A stretch of DNA of 64,000 nucleotides from Treponema sp. OMZ 798 (GCF_024181385.1 NZ_CP051305.1:1550001-1614000), one strand, 5' to 3'; positions 29,867 to 42,617 are shown, counted from the stretch's first letter. Translations and numbers: made by a program. Notes: generated by a model not told the origin, from the sequence alone.

Positions 29867-30143
29867 CCTTATTCTCCTTTGAAATTGAAATCCTCAAAAT
29901 TTCAGCCGACAAAGCCTTCCTCATTTTTAACTCTTCAACAGCAATCCTTTCGATACGTTCAGGCTTAGATAAAATTGAAATACCGGAAATCTTCTTTTTA
30001 TTTTCCTCAATAATTTTAGACTGCTCTTTATTATAGTCAGTCAAATCTTTTTCGATGCTTGTATAACGCGAAGATTGTAAAACCACCGCAAATAAAAAAA
30101 GAGGAATAAACAATGTTAAGACCACAGCAAGTATTTTTTTCAT
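29859..30143 (-). CDS. ftsL: FtsL-like cell division protein
   Basis: ATG 30143 is preceded by GGGAG, giving a 94-residue protein (MKKILAVVLTLFIPLFLFAVVLQSSRYTSI...). It has one N-terminal membrane helix followed by a coiled coil (DLTDYNKEQSKIIEENKKKIS) and a short C-terminal helix with KPERIERIAVEELKM, the usual FtsL pattern. Sequence conservation of FtsL is low, so the call depends on size, topology and position between rsmH and murF. It overlaps murF by eight bases. Confidence 0.8.
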   Translation of the reverse strand: MKKILAVVLTLFIPLFLFAVVLQSSRYTSIEKDLTDYNKEQSKIIEENKKKISGISILSKPERIERIAVEELKMRKALSAEILRISISKENKDG

Positions 30144-30144
30144 T

Positions 30145-31092
30145 TTAATTCTCCCGATAATCAATTTTACGCACAACCCTAAGGCGGGCACTTCTCGACG
30201 GAGGATTCAGCCTTATTTCCTCATCAGAAGCCTTAACAGCCTTTTTTGTTAAAACTTCAGCCCTAGGCTTGCCCCCGCACTTACATATCGGCATATTTTC
30301 AGGACAGGTACAGTTTTTCCCCAAGTCTTTAAAATACATCTTTACAATTCTATCCTCAAGAGAATGAAAAGTAATAACACCAAGCTTACCATTAGGAGCA
30401 AGGACAGAAAAAGCAAGCTCCAAAAGGCGGGGCAATCTTTCCAACTCTCCATTGACTGCAATCCTAAGAGCCTGAAAGGTTTTTGTCGCAGGATGAATCT
30501 TTCCGTGCCTGTAGTTTTGAGGAACAGCCTTATAAATACAATCAGCCAGTTCCTTTGCATTGGTAAAACTCGAAACCTTTCTTTGTTCAAGTATTCGGGA
30601 AGCTATCTTCCTTGAGTAACGCTCTTCACCGTAATTAAAAATTAAATCCGCCAAATCTTTTTCATTATAAGAATTGACAATATCCGCAGCGCTTACACTA
30701 AGGTCAGGATTTAACCGCATATCCAAGGGTTCAGCCGAAGAAAAAGAAAACCCCCTTCCCGACTTTATATAGTGGAACATGGATATACCCAGATCCAAAA
30801 GAATTAAATCGGGGGGAGCAGAGTCTTTTGGGTAATTTTTAAAAAAATCATCAGACCAGCCTAAGTGAAACAGGACACGCTCAGCGAAGGGCTTCAGCCT
30901 TTCCTTTGCCCGTTCTTGAATAGAAGCATCGGCATCAACACCTACAGCATTAAGTTGAGGATATCTTTTTAAAAAAGCTTCAGTATGCCCGCCCTCTCCC
31001 AATGTTCCGTCTACAAAAAGATTATGGGAAGCATCAGGTTTTAAGAGCTCAAGACATTCTTCAAGCAAGACCGATGTATGAACTGGCTGCAT
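30145..31092 (-). CDS. rsmH: 16S rRNA m4C1402 methyltransferase RsmH (MraW)
   Basis: A 315-residue SAM-dependent methyltransferase. Motif I is FVDGTLGEGGHTEAFL, the catalytic region has DLILLDLGISMFHY and GRGFSFSSAEPLDMRLNP, and the C-terminal part has GVITFHSLEDRIVKMYF. A cysteine cluster CTCPENMPICKCGG precedes the C-terminal arginine-rich end. It N4-methylates C1402 in the ribosomal P site. It follows mraZ in the standard division-cluster order. Confidence 0.96.
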   Translation of the reverse strand: MQPVHTSVLLEECLELLKPDASHNLFVDGTLGEGGHTEAFLKRYPQLNAVGVDADASIQERAKERLKPFAERVLFHLGWSDDFFKNYPKDSAPPDLILLDLGISMFHYIKSGRGFSFSSAEPLDMRLNPDLSVSAADIVNSYNEKDLADLIFNYGEERYSRKIASRILEQRKVSSFTNAKELADCIYKAVPQNYRHGKIHPATKTFQALRIAVNGELERLPRLLELAFSVLAPNGKLGVITFHSLEDRIVKMYFKDLGKNCTCPENMPICKCGGKPRAEVLTKKAVKASDEEIRLNPPSRSARLRVVRKIDYREN

Positions 31093-31097
31093 AAAAT

Positions 31098-31532
31098 TTA
31101 AAAACCTATTTCCCCCAAAGCCTCGGCAGCTTCAGAAAAATCCGGCTCACTCTCCTTTAAATATTTTTCATATTGCTTTAGGTCCCACAATTCAAAGCAT
31201 TTACCGAGACCTAAAATAATGCAGTCTTTTTCGAGCCCGGCGCAGTCCCTAAGGCTCTGGGGGATAGATATACGGCCGTTCTTGTCAATCTCAAGCTCTT
31301 GGGCAGGGGCAATTAAACGCCTCATAACAAGCAAGGATTGCGCTTTAAACAAAGAAGTTTTCTTCATGATTTCATCCGAAAACTTTTTCCACTTATCCGC
31401 AGTAAAAATCCAAAGACAGTTGCCTACACCGCGTGTAATAACCAAATTTGAGTCGGGTAATTCTGCACGGATCTTTGCAGGGAACATAATTCTTCCTTTT
31501 TCGTCAAGAGTATTCTTATATTCTCCGGTCAT
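31098..31532 (-). CDS. mraZ: Division-cluster transcriptional regulator MraZ
   Basis: I start at ATG 31532 (MTGEYKNTLDEKGRIMFPAKIRAEL, 144 residues), which matches the family N-terminus; an in-frame GTG at 31547 is part of a MraZ-type DNA box. Two SpoVT/AbrB-like half domains are seen, each with the signature D-x-KGR or D-x-NGR (DEKGRIMFPAKIR and DKNGRISIPQSLRD). MraZ forms a ring and binds direct repeats in its own promoter. It is the first gene of the 26-kb minus-strand cluster. Confidence 0.93.
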   Translation of the reverse strand: MTGEYKNTLDEKGRIMFPAKIRAELPDSNLVITRGVGNCLWIFTADKWKKFSDEIMKKTSLFKAQSLLVMRRLIAPAQELEIDKNGRISIPQSLRDCAGLEKDCIILGLGKCFELWDLKQYEKYLKESEPDFSEAAEALGEIGF

Positions 31533-31541
31533 TGCAAAATT

Positions 31542-31603
31542 ACCCACTTTTTACTACTTTCTCCCACTTAAACCCATTTTACCATAAAAATTTAGAATGT
31601 CAA
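31542..31603 (-). promoter_or_regulatory. mraZ promoter with four MraZ-type boxes
   Basis: On the minus strand TTGACA (31603-31598), 16 bp, TAAAAT (31581-31576) forms a promoter. Downstream, boxes TGGGT (31576-31572), TGGGA (31566-31562), TAGTA (31556-31552, degenerate) and TGGGT (31546-31542) recur every 10 bp, most preceded by AAAG. MraZ is known to bind TGGG- or AAAGTG-type direct repeats spaced about one helical turn apart, so autoregulation of the division cluster is well supported. Confidence 0.8.
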
Positions 31604-31661
31604 GCGGTTTATATCAAAAAAGTGCATTTTTTTTAGATTTTTTAGTCTTTTTTTAAACTAC

Positions 31662-31690
31662 TTGAAAAAAAACAAACTTTCTTCTATTAT
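31662..31690 (+). promoter_or_regulatory. Promoter of the prolyl oligopeptidase gene
   Basis: TTGAAA (31662-31667), 17 bp, TATTAT (31685-31690), followed by TTTAGGAG before the ATG at 31726. It is divergent from the mraZ promoter in the same intergenic region. Confidence 0.6.
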
Positions 31691-31725
31691 TTACCAATAT
31701 TTTAAAGTGAATTTAGGAGATTTTT

Positions 31726-33774
31726 ATGCAATACAAACAATCAAATGTTTCCGATAACTACTTTGGAACCATAGTAGCAGATCCATATAGATGGCTTGAA
31801 GACGACAACGCGCCGGAGGTCATAGCCTGGGTAAAAGAAGAAAACAAGAAAACGGAAGAATTTTTATCAAAAATTCCTTTTCGGGCAGAATTAAAAAAAC
31901 GCCTCGAAGAAATTTGGGACTACGAAAAGCGCTCCGGTCTTTTTAAGGCAGGAGACTTTTATTACTTTTTTAGAACTGAAGGCCTGCAAAACCAAAGCAT
32001 AATGTACCGGCAAAAGGGACAGGAAAAGGCAGAAAGCTCTCCCGAAGTTTTTTTTGACCCGAACACTCTAAGCCCGGATGGAACCATAGCCTTAAAGAAT
32101 ATAGCATTTTCCAAAGACGGAAAATACATGGCCTACTCCGTATCCGGAAGCGGCTCTGACTGGGAAGAAATCTTTGTCTTCGATGCCGAAAAGAAAACCG
32201 GCACAGAAGAACACATACATTGGGTCAAATTTTCCAATATCGCATGGTACAAGGACGGCTTTTTTTACAGCTCATATGATGCTCCGGATAAAGGCAAAGC
32301 CTTAACCGAAAAAAATGAATTTCAAAAGCTAAAATACCACAAACTTGGAACAAAAGAAAGCGAAGACATTCTCATATTTGAAGATAAGGAACATCCCCTG
32401 CGCTCCTTTTCTGCAAGCACAACTGAAGACGAGAAAACCATCCTTGTTACGGCCTTTGAAGTAGGAAACGAGGGAAGCATGCTCTTTGTTGCAGATTTAA
32501 GCGAGGGTCTGCCAAAAAGCTTTAAACAATACAATACGCATTTTAACGATAATGTGTGGCCGCTTGAAACGGACAATCGATTCTTATATTTATTGACAAA
32601 TCACAAATCCCCCCTTTACCGCATAATCAAGACACCCCTAAATGCGGCAGATGAAAAAAATATCGAAGAAGTTATTCCCGAACAAGACTGTCTTTTATCG
32701 AGTGCAGCCCTTTGCGGAGGAAAGCTGCTTACGGTTTATCTGCGGGATGTTCAAGATGAGGTCTTTATCCATGATCTAAACGGAAAAAATAAAACAAGGG
32801 TTGACCTTCCGAAAAACGGAAGCATAGGTTTTTCGGGAGCCCGAAAAAATGAAGATCTGATATTTTTCAACTTTACTTCTTATACAACTCCCAACAAAAT
32901 CATAAGGTACGATATAAAAACAAACAGCCTAAAAGATTTTTTTGTTCCGGCTATCCCTATTGATACGGACCTGTTTAAATGCGAACAAGTCTTTTTTAAG
33001 AGCAAGGACGGAACAAAGATTCCCATGCACATTGTTTCAAAAAAAGACATTAAGCTCGACGGAAACAATCCTACCCTTATGTACGGCTACGGAGGCTTTG
33101 CTATTTCTCTCCCGCCAGCCTTTTCTCCTGCCCGAATGGCTTTTTTAGAAAAAGGAGGCATTTTTGTCTGCGTAAATTTACGCGGCGGTCTTGAATACGG
33201 AGAAGAATGGCACTCAGCCGGAAAAAAGATGAAAAAACAAAATGTCTTCGATGATTTTATTTCGGCAGGAGAATATTTGATAGAACAAAAATATACTTCA
33301 AATAAAAAGCTCGCAATTCAAGGCGGTTCAAACGGAGGTCTTTTAATAGGAGCCGTAACAAACCGGCGCCCAGATCTTTTTGCAGTTGCAATTCCCCAGG
33401 TTGGAGTTTTGGATATGCTCCGCTACCAGCATTTTACCATAGGCTGGGCTTGGGTCGATGAATACGGAAGCAGCGAGGACAGTAAGGATATGTTCGAGTA
33501 CCTTTACGCCTACTCTCCCCTCCATAACGTGAAAGCAGGAATCGATTATCCTTCCATTATGGTATGTACAGGAGACCATGACGACAGGGTTGTTCCTGCA
33601 CACTCCTTTAAGTATGCCCAAGCCTTGCAAGACACCTACAAGGGAGAAAACCCGATACTAATCCGCATAACCGAAAAAGCAGGTCACGGAGCAGGGAAAC
33701 CCACGGCAAAGATAATAGAAGAAACAGCGGATATTTACGCCTTCATCTTTAAACAAACAGGACATAAAATTTAA
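31726..33774 (+). CDS. Prolyl oligopeptidase family serine peptidase (S9A)
   Basis: A 682-residue enzyme with a seven-bladed propeller (about residues 65-400) and an alpha/beta hydrolase domain. The nucleophile Ser535 is in GGSNGGLL, the aspartate pair at 619-620 lies in DHDDRVVPAHS and His654 is in KAGHGAGKPT, completing the triad. The N-terminus YRWLEDDNAPEVIAWVKEENKKT is typical of post-proline cleaving enzymes. There is no signal peptide, so it is probably cytoplasmic, cutting short proline-containing peptides. It ends at a bidirectional terminator. Confidence 0.95.
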   Translation: MQYKQSNVSDNYFGTIVADPYRWLEDDNAPEVIAWVKEENKKTEEFLSKIPFRAELKKRLEEIWDYEKRSGLFKAGDFYYFFRTEGLQNQSIMYRQKGQEKAESSPEVFFDPNTLSPDGTIALKNIAFSKDGKYMAYSVSGSGSDWEEIFVFDAEKKTGTEEHIHWVKFSNIAWYKDGFFYSSYDAPDKGKALTEKNEFQKLKYHKLGTKESEDILIFEDKEHPLRSFSASTTEDEKTILVTAFEVGNEGSMLFVADLSEGLPKSFKQYNTHFNDNVWPLETDNRFLYLLTNHKSPLYRIIKTPLNAADEKNIEEVIPEQDCLLSSAALCGGKLLTVYLRDVQDEVFIHDLNGKNKTRVDLPKNGSIGFSGARKNEDLIFFNFTSYTTPNKIIRYDIKTNSLKDFFVPAIPIDTDLFKCEQVFFKSKDGTKIPMHIVSKKDIKLDGNNPTLMYGYGGFAISLPPAFSPARMAFLEKGGIFVCVNLRGGLEYGEEWHSAGKKMKKQNVFDDFISAGEYLIEQKYTSNKKLAIQGGSNGGLLIGAVTNRRPDLFAVAIPQVGVLDMLRYQHFTIGWAWVDEYGSSEDSKDMFEYLYAYSPLHNVKAGIDYPSIMVCTGDHDDRVVPAHSFKYAQALQDTYKGENPILIRITEKAGHGAGKPTAKIIEETADIYAFIFKQTGHKI

Positions 33775-33783
33775 ACCTGTAAT

Positions 33784-33815
33784 GAGAGCCTTAAAAATTA
33801 CCTTTTAAGGCTCTC
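33784..33815. terminator. Bidirectional terminator between convergent genes
   Basis: GAGAGCCTTAAAA (33784-33796) pairs perfectly with TTTTAAGGCTCTC (33803-33815) around a six-base loop, followed on the plus strand by TAATTTTC. It lies between the peptidase and the minus-strand DUF2339 gene, whose stop codon touches the hairpin. Confidence 0.8.
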
Positions 33816-36355
33816 TAATTTTCTTCCGGTTTTCCAAACTTTTTTAGCATGGGCTGAATTGCATAGCTCAATAAAAGAAGGGCTATGCCGAAAACCAATG
33901 AAGTAATCACCTTCGATAAAATATTTAAGGTGCTTAGGTCGACAACAATCAGCTTTGCAGCGACAAAAATTATCAGCCCAAGCGAAATATAAACCATCTT
34001 GGCCCTTCCCTTCCGCAAATAATAAATAAAAGAAACTATCGAATAAAAGGCCCAAAGAAGGGTTAAGACTCCGCCGTTGTTTATGGGAAGGTAAATATCC
34101 ACAAAGCTCAAAAAAACAAAGATAAGACTGATAACTGCAAAATAAAGGATTTGAGGCAGCTTTAACATCTTAAAGAACGCAATTAAAATAAGTGCATTTA
34201 AAATATTTATCACAACCGAAAGAATATCTACATTCCAAATTTTGATGAGGACTGTATCTTGGTGAGGCATACGGCTGTAAACAAATCCGTAATAAAAAAA
34301 CGCAATGACAATCAAAAATATCCTGCCTATGTTTAAAGTTATCTTATCCTTACTTATTTTATTTTTATAAAATTTATCCAAAGCCAAAATAAAAAGCCCC
34401 GAAAGTAAAATTCCGTATCTAAATTCTTCTGCAGCAATCGAAAAATCGGCCAGCATAATCTTAACCATAAAAACAAAAAAGCAAAGCCTGTAAAAAAATC
34501 GGGCATTTTCGGTTTTTTCTTTTATTAAAGAAAGAGCATAAAGAGAAAAGCTCATAGCCGCTTCAATTCCCAAAAAAAGAAATAAATAAGAGCTGTTTAA
34601 TCCCAAAAAGTAATTTAAAGTGTAAGCAAGAGAAAAGATAAACAAAATAAAAACTTCAGCATCTATTGCCCTTTCATAGTACCACCCTTTTTTTAGTTTA
34701 TGATGCATAAGGTTATAAAGAGCTACTAGCGCAAGAATAAGACCTTGAACAAAAAATTCCGTACTTTTGATATCAAACTTATACAAGACCGCAATCAAAA
34801 ATATAAGGGCATAAGCTTGAAAAACAAAACCCTGATAAGCCCTTTTAAATTTTTCTTTTTGAACAAAGATAGATAGCGCCATCGGAACAAGATAAAAACT
34901 TCCTTCAAGTAAAAATCTTAAAGCGCTCAGACGACCACCGTCTTTTAAAAGAGAGGCTATAGCCATCATATAAGCCGTTCCAAAAAGAATATGCAGCAAG
35001 ACAAACACCTTAGTTTCTTCGCGCTTGCGGAAAAGCCAAAATCCTAAAAAAGCTATGCTGAGTATAAGAACCGGCTGAACATCATAGGTAAATCTATCTA
35101 CCACCGTTACATAAAGAGAAATCAGGACTCCTGCAAGGTAAATAAGTCCCAAGTTATCCATTCTTTTTTTTCTGAAGGCAAGATAAGCTAAAACTATATA
35201 GAAAAAAGAAAAAATAAGGTAGGCAGTACTTTGAGGTGCAAATTTATAAACCGAAAGTTTATAGGTTAAAAATAAGGAAAAGCCCAAATTTAAAACCGCA
35301 AGAGCGGGCGACAAAATTTTATCTTTTTTCTTTTCATCATCCTTTAAATAAAAATAAAGATCGGGAATGGTGTGCACGGCCATCAACAAAAGAATAAGGC
35401 CGAAAAACAAAACCACATCCTCTACATTTAAAGGCGTGATAAGTAAAAGACGGGTTAAAATTCCTAAAAATGAAATTAAGGAGGTAAACTGTAAGAGTCT
35501 CCATCGTTTAAAAAAGTAAACAGTCGATGAAAGCACAGAAACGGCAAGTACATAGAGCCCGAAGCCTGTCAAGCCCAAAAAGCCCAAATCTACGGCAAAG
35601 GGTATTATGAGAGCACCGAGCAAGCCGATTATAGATATCGATGAAGAAGCCGTCATAATCGAAAGAGTGTAAGAAAGGGCTGTAATCAAACTCAAAAATA
35701 TAAAGGCAGAAAAATCGCCTAAAAGGCCGTACCTTAAATAGGCTGCGTAGGCCGTAATATAAAAAACGGCTATACCGCCCCCGAATAGAACCTGACTTAA
35801 AAGAAGGCGGGATTTTGCCGAGCTTCTAAACCCGAAAAAGCAAAGAGCCACGCCGATCAAACCGCCTATAATCAAAGCAACTTCTTGGGTTATATATCCC
35901 TTGTCATAGCTTAATTTAAAGATAAAGCCCACCCCGATCAAAAGCAGGATAATTCCCAGCTTACTGATAATGGATTCGATAGAAAAAAATTTTTTGATAT
36001 ACAGAGAAATGGCAGAATGTTTTTCTTTAATTTCTGCTTTTGCCGAACCTTCGCAGGATTCTTTTATAAAAGAATAAGTTGCATCTTCTTCCTCTTGTGA
36101 GGCTTCAGCGGCCTTAATCCATGCTCCGGATTCCGGCTCAGTATTTACAGCTTTAATCTCTTCATTGATAGGATTCTGCTCCTCAGTCTCAGGAGAAACA
36201 TTATCGAAGGAACGAAATTTAAATTCCAAATCCGAAATCTTACTTTTTAAACGAATAATCTCTTCTTTTTGCTCTTTTATTTGAAAAGCATTTTTGATAG
36301 GAAATATAATAATATATAATATAAGGGCAATTGCAATAAGAACAACTAATACCAT
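33815..36355 (-). CDS. DUF2339 family polytopic membrane protein
   Basis: An 846-residue protein with an N-terminal membrane anchor, a coiled coil (QIKEQKEEIIRLKSKISDLEFKFRS), an acidic linker and then some 25 or more hydrophobic segments. The start of the membrane part, IESIISKLGIILLLIGVGFIFKLSYDKGYITQEVALIIGGLIGVALCFFGFR, is the signature of DUF2339 proteins. The molecular function of this family is unknown. It has its own promoter and stands alone between the peptidase and the rRNA operon. Confidence 0.85.
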   Translation of the reverse strand: MVLVVLIAIALILYIIIFPIKNAFQIKEQKEEIIRLKSKISDLEFKFRSFDNVSPETEEQNPINEEIKAVNTEPESGAWIKAAEASQEEEDATYSFIKESCEGSAKAEIKEKHSAISLYIKKFFSIESIISKLGIILLLIGVGFIFKLSYDKGYITQEVALIIGGLIGVALCFFGFRSSAKSRLLLSQVLFGGGIAVFYITAYAAYLRYGLLGDFSAFIFLSLITALSYTLSIMTASSSISIIGLLGALIIPFAVDLGFLGLTGFGLYVLAVSVLSSTVYFFKRWRLLQFTSLISFLGILTRLLLITPLNVEDVVLFFGLILLLMAVHTIPDLYFYLKDDEKKKDKILSPALAVLNLGFSLFLTYKLSVYKFAPQSTAYLIFSFFYIVLAYLAFRKKRMDNLGLIYLAGVLISLYVTVVDRFTYDVQPVLILSIAFLGFWLFRKREETKVFVLLHILFGTAYMMAIASLLKDGGRLSALRFLLEGSFYLVPMALSIFVQKEKFKRAYQGFVFQAYALIFLIAVLYKFDIKSTEFFVQGLILALVALYNLMHHKLKKGWYYERAIDAEVFILFIFSLAYTLNYFLGLNSSYLFLFLGIEAAMSFSLYALSLIKEKTENARFFYRLCFFVFMVKIMLADFSIAAEEFRYGILLSGLFILALDKFYKNKISKDKITLNIGRIFLIVIAFFYYGFVYSRMPHQDTVLIKIWNVDILSVVINILNALILIAFFKMLKLPQILYFAVISLIFVFLSFVDIYLPINNGGVLTLLWAFYSIVSFIYYLRKGRAKMVYISLGLIIFVAAKLIVVDLSTLNILSKVITSLVFGIALLLLSYAIQPMLKKFGKPEEN

Positions 36356-36381
36356 AACCTAACTCCGTCTTAAAGAGCTAG

Positions 36382-36410
36382 ATACTATCATTTTTTTTAA
36401 AATAATGCAA
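36382..36410 (-). promoter_or_regulatory. Promoter of the DUF2339 gene
   Basis: On the minus strand TTGCAT (36410-36405), 17 bp, TAGTAT (36387-36382), then a GGAG site before the ATG at 36355. It lies between the 5S rRNA end and the gene, so the gene does not depend on rRNA read-through. Confidence 0.6.
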
Positions 36411-36444
36411 GAATGAATTAAAAAGAAAGGAACAAAAAAAAAGC

Positions 36445-36556
36445 CAGGCAGCATCCTACTTTCCCACTTGATCAGCAGTATCATCGGCGTAAGAGAGCTT
36501 GACTTCCGTGTTCGGGATGGGAACGGGTATTACCTCTCCACTATGGCCACCTGGCA
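36445..36556 (-). rRNA. rrf: 5S ribosomal RNA
   Basis: The minus strand has the 5S pattern GCCAGGTGGCCATAG...AGGTAATACCCGTTCCC...GGAAGTCAAGCTC...CTTACGCCGATGATACTGC, closing with CTGCCTGGC. The terminal helix is GCCAGG/CCTGGC. Immediately after the 3' end come nine T residues on the minus strand, so the terminal helix plus T run may act as the terminator. Ends are approximate. Confidence 0.92.
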
Positions 36557-36660
36557 ATAATAAACAAAATAAGGACTTAAAACATTAATAGCTTTAAGTG
36601 TACTAAAGATGAGAACGAAGAAGAAAATCATATCTCATTAATGAAAAAAGAAACAATAAT

Positions 36661-39620
<2,960 letters not shown>

Positions 39621-39718
39621 TTATTGTCCCTTCTTTCTTACTCTTTTCAAAAAGAAGTTTTGTATTTTTTTATTTTTCTTTTACGCCTAAAAGTCTTAAA
39701 ACTTTTAAACGCCTTCGT

Positions 39719-39752
39719 TCCCTTCCCTAGTTATGTCAAATATCTGTTCGCC
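39719..39752 (-). promoter_or_regulatory. Nut-like element in the 16S-23S spacer
   Basis: The minus strand carries GGCGAAC, then GATATTTGA and GGGAAGGGAA. The same arrangement recurs in the 16S leader at 41703-41736. In both places a hairpin precedes it (here GGCGAA and its complement TTCGCC). Antitermination sites of rRNA operons have this layout, repeated in leader and spacer, so an antitermination role is inferred. Confidence 0.45.
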
Positions 39753-39804
39753 TTTTCTTGATGATTGGGCGAATAAAAACCTTGTCGTTAAACAAGGTAT
39801 TTTA

Positions 39805-39878
39805 TGGAGATAAGGGGATTCGAACCCCTGACCTACGGCTTGCAAAGCCGCCGCTCTAGCCAGCTGAGCTATATCCCC
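39805..39878 (-). tRNA. tRNA-Ala(TGC)
   Basis: The minus strand folds into a 74-base cloverleaf. The acceptor stem is GGGGATA paired with TATCTCC, the D-arm starts GCTCAGCTGG, the anticodon loop is TTTGCAA with anticodon TGC, and the T-loop is TTCGAAT. The discriminator is A and CCA is not encoded. It lies in the 16S-23S spacer, a common place for tRNA-Ala. Confidence 0.95.
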
Positions 39879-39997
39879 TCAGTTGCTTATTTATATAAAA
39901 AAGAGTTTCAGGAAAGAACGAAAAGGAAGTATCAAATTGTCTTGTGTACTTCAAGACTGATAGAAGGTTAAAAACAACCTTCAAATACCCTTTCTCA

Positions 39998-41547
<1,550 letters not shown>

Positions 41548-41561
41548 TTATTTCAATCCGC

Positions 41562-41571
41562 CCTTAAAGAG
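41562..41571 (-). promoter_or_regulatory. boxA-like sequence ahead of 16S
   Basis: The minus strand reads CGCTCTTTAAGG about ten to twenty bases before the 16S 5' end. GCTCTTTAA matches the core of bacterial rRNA boxA antitermination sites. Confidence 0.5.
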
Positions 41572-41702
41572 CGGTTGATTTCTTAACGTAAGTTTGTCCT
41601 TAACATGTTAAGGAATTTGGTAAAAGCTAATCAGCTAGCCTTTACCGGTTATTTTTGATACTTTCCTTACCAAAAGCTTTACGCTTTGGCTATTTTTGTT
41701 CT

Positions 41703-41736
41703 TTCCCTTCCCTCTTAGTTTCAAATATCATTCGCC
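41703..41736 (-). promoter_or_regulatory. Nut-like element in the 16S leader
   Basis: GGCGAATGATATTTGA followed by GGGAAGGGAA on the minus strand, matching the element in the 16S-23S spacer. A hairpin (CAACTT-GTGA-AAGTTG on the plus strand, 41739 onward) lies just before it in the direction of transcription, like a boxB. An rRNA antitermination role is inferred. Confidence 0.45.
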
Positions 41737-41771
41737 GGCAACTTGTGAAAGTTGTTTAGCGAGCAAAAAGG

Positions 41772-41801
41772 AGTATACATTATTTTCTCACTTTTTGTCA
41801 A
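41772..41801 (-). promoter_or_regulatory. rRNA operon promoter P2
   Basis: On the minus strand TTGACA (41801-41796), 18 bp, TATACT (41777-41772). Both hexamers are consensus or one base off. It is the promoter nearest to 16S. Confidence 0.75.
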
Positions 41802-41861
41802 GAGCTTTTTAAAAGTTTTTTTAACTTTTTTTAACCTTTCTGCAAGTTTCTTACCTTGCAA

Positions 41862-41959
41862 AAATAAAGAGCCTTACCTTCATTCAAAGAGTAAGACCTT
41901 CAAAACTTTTCTAGTATTTTCTACAGTTTTCTAAGCTCACCGCCGTAACCGACGGTGAG
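41862..41959 (-). ncRNA. Candidate small RNA or attenuated leader between P1 and P2
   Basis: Transcription from P1 should start near 41958. The RNA would open with a 10-bp hairpin closed by a GTTA loop (41936-41959), continue through three TAGAAAA repeats spaced exactly 10 bases (41907-41933), and end in a terminator-like hairpin (GTCTTAC pairing with GTAAGGC, 41871-41897) followed by CTCTTTATTTTT. This makes a self-contained unit of about 95 bases. It may be a separate small RNA, or an attenuator in the rRNA leader. No family was recognised. Confidence 0.4.
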
Positions 41960-41963
41960 AGCG

Positions 41964-41992
41964 AATATAGCCCATTCCGTAACTTTTGTCAA
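41964..41992 (-). promoter_or_regulatory. Strong promoter P1 upstream of the rRNA operon
   Basis: On the minus strand TTGACA (41992-41987), exactly 17 bp, TATATT (41969-41964). It is among the best promoters in the window and points toward the rRNA genes. Confidence 0.75.
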
Positions 41993-42030
41993 GTACTTTT
42001 TATAAGGTTTTTATAAAATTCTAATAAATT

Positions 42031-42444
42031 TTAATACTCTCCGGGTTTTAAAATTACCGTAAAAAGACTTTCCTGATTCTTGTCCCTATAAACAAAATTC
42101 ATATTCAGTTTGTCCTTTCTAAACTGCTCAACATTGGTTTGACCTTTAAATTGGGTACTCAGAGCTTCCTTTGTTGCAGCCTCAATCAAACTCCAAGTCT
42201 CGGCACTATTATCTTCCTTAGCCATCCCTATAAACGAGTAAACATATTGAAGAGTATGAGTGCTTTCAATATATTCTACTGAATCAAGCTGAATATCATC
42301 CCCTATCTTTGTAGGGCACTGCTTATTCAAGGCCTCTGCCATAGTTTTGTACTTTTTGAACTCACTCTTTCCATTCTCTTTTGTACAAGCAGAAAAAAAT
42401 AAAAAACACAGCATCAAAACAAAAAGACTTACCTTTTTAATCAT
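42031..42444 (-). CDS. Small lipoprotein of unknown function
   Basis: A 137-residue protein with signal peptide and lipobox LFFSAC (Cys20). The mature part (SEFKKYKTMAEALNKQCPTKIGDDIQLDSVEYIESTHTLQYVYSFIG...) is soluble, mixed alpha/beta, and contains one further cysteine. It does not match a family I can name. It has its own promoter region and stands alone between the rRNA operon and the transhydrogenase genes. Confidence 0.85.
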   Translation of the reverse strand: MIKKVSLFVLMLCFLFFSACTKENGKSEFKKYKTMAEALNKQCPTKIGDDIQLDSVEYIESTHTLQYVYSFIGMAKEDNSAETWSLIEAATKEALSTQFKGQTNVEQFRKDKLNMNFVYRDKNQESLFTVILKPGEY

Positions 42445-42464
42445 TTTAATTTCTCCTTAAGATT

Positions 42465-42494
42465 TATAAACAAATTTCTTACATTTGTTGTCAA
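42465..42494 (-). promoter_or_regulatory. Promoter with inverted repeat ahead of the small lipoprotein
   Basis: On the minus strand TTGACA (42494-42489), 18 bp, TTTATA (42470-42465). AACAAAT (42469-42475) and ATTTGTT (42483-42489) form an inverted repeat filling the spacer, a plausible repressor site. A TAAGGAG site precedes the ATG. Confidence 0.5.
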
Positions 42495-42588
42495 TTTGAT
42501 TCTATCATAATAAATAAAAATATATAAGAGCTTATTAAATAATAATTTGAACACCGAAAGTATTAGGAATTCTGCTGCACAAAAAAAC

Positions 42589-42617
42589 TTGACGGTAAGG
42601 CATTACTATGGTATAAT
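42589..42617 (+). promoter_or_regulatory. Promoter of the transhydrogenase operon
   Basis: TTGACG (42589-42594), 17 bp, TATAAT (42612-42617). The short leader then holds a hairpin with nested arms (AGAG/CTCT and CAGT/ACTG, 42631-42660) ending directly before the ribosome binding site ATAGGAGG (42661-42668). Confidence 0.75.

Noticed and set aside
39805-39878. Reading the spacer tRNA as tRNA-Ile
   Set aside because: The seven-base anticodon loop TTTGCAA places TGC as anticodon, which is alanine.
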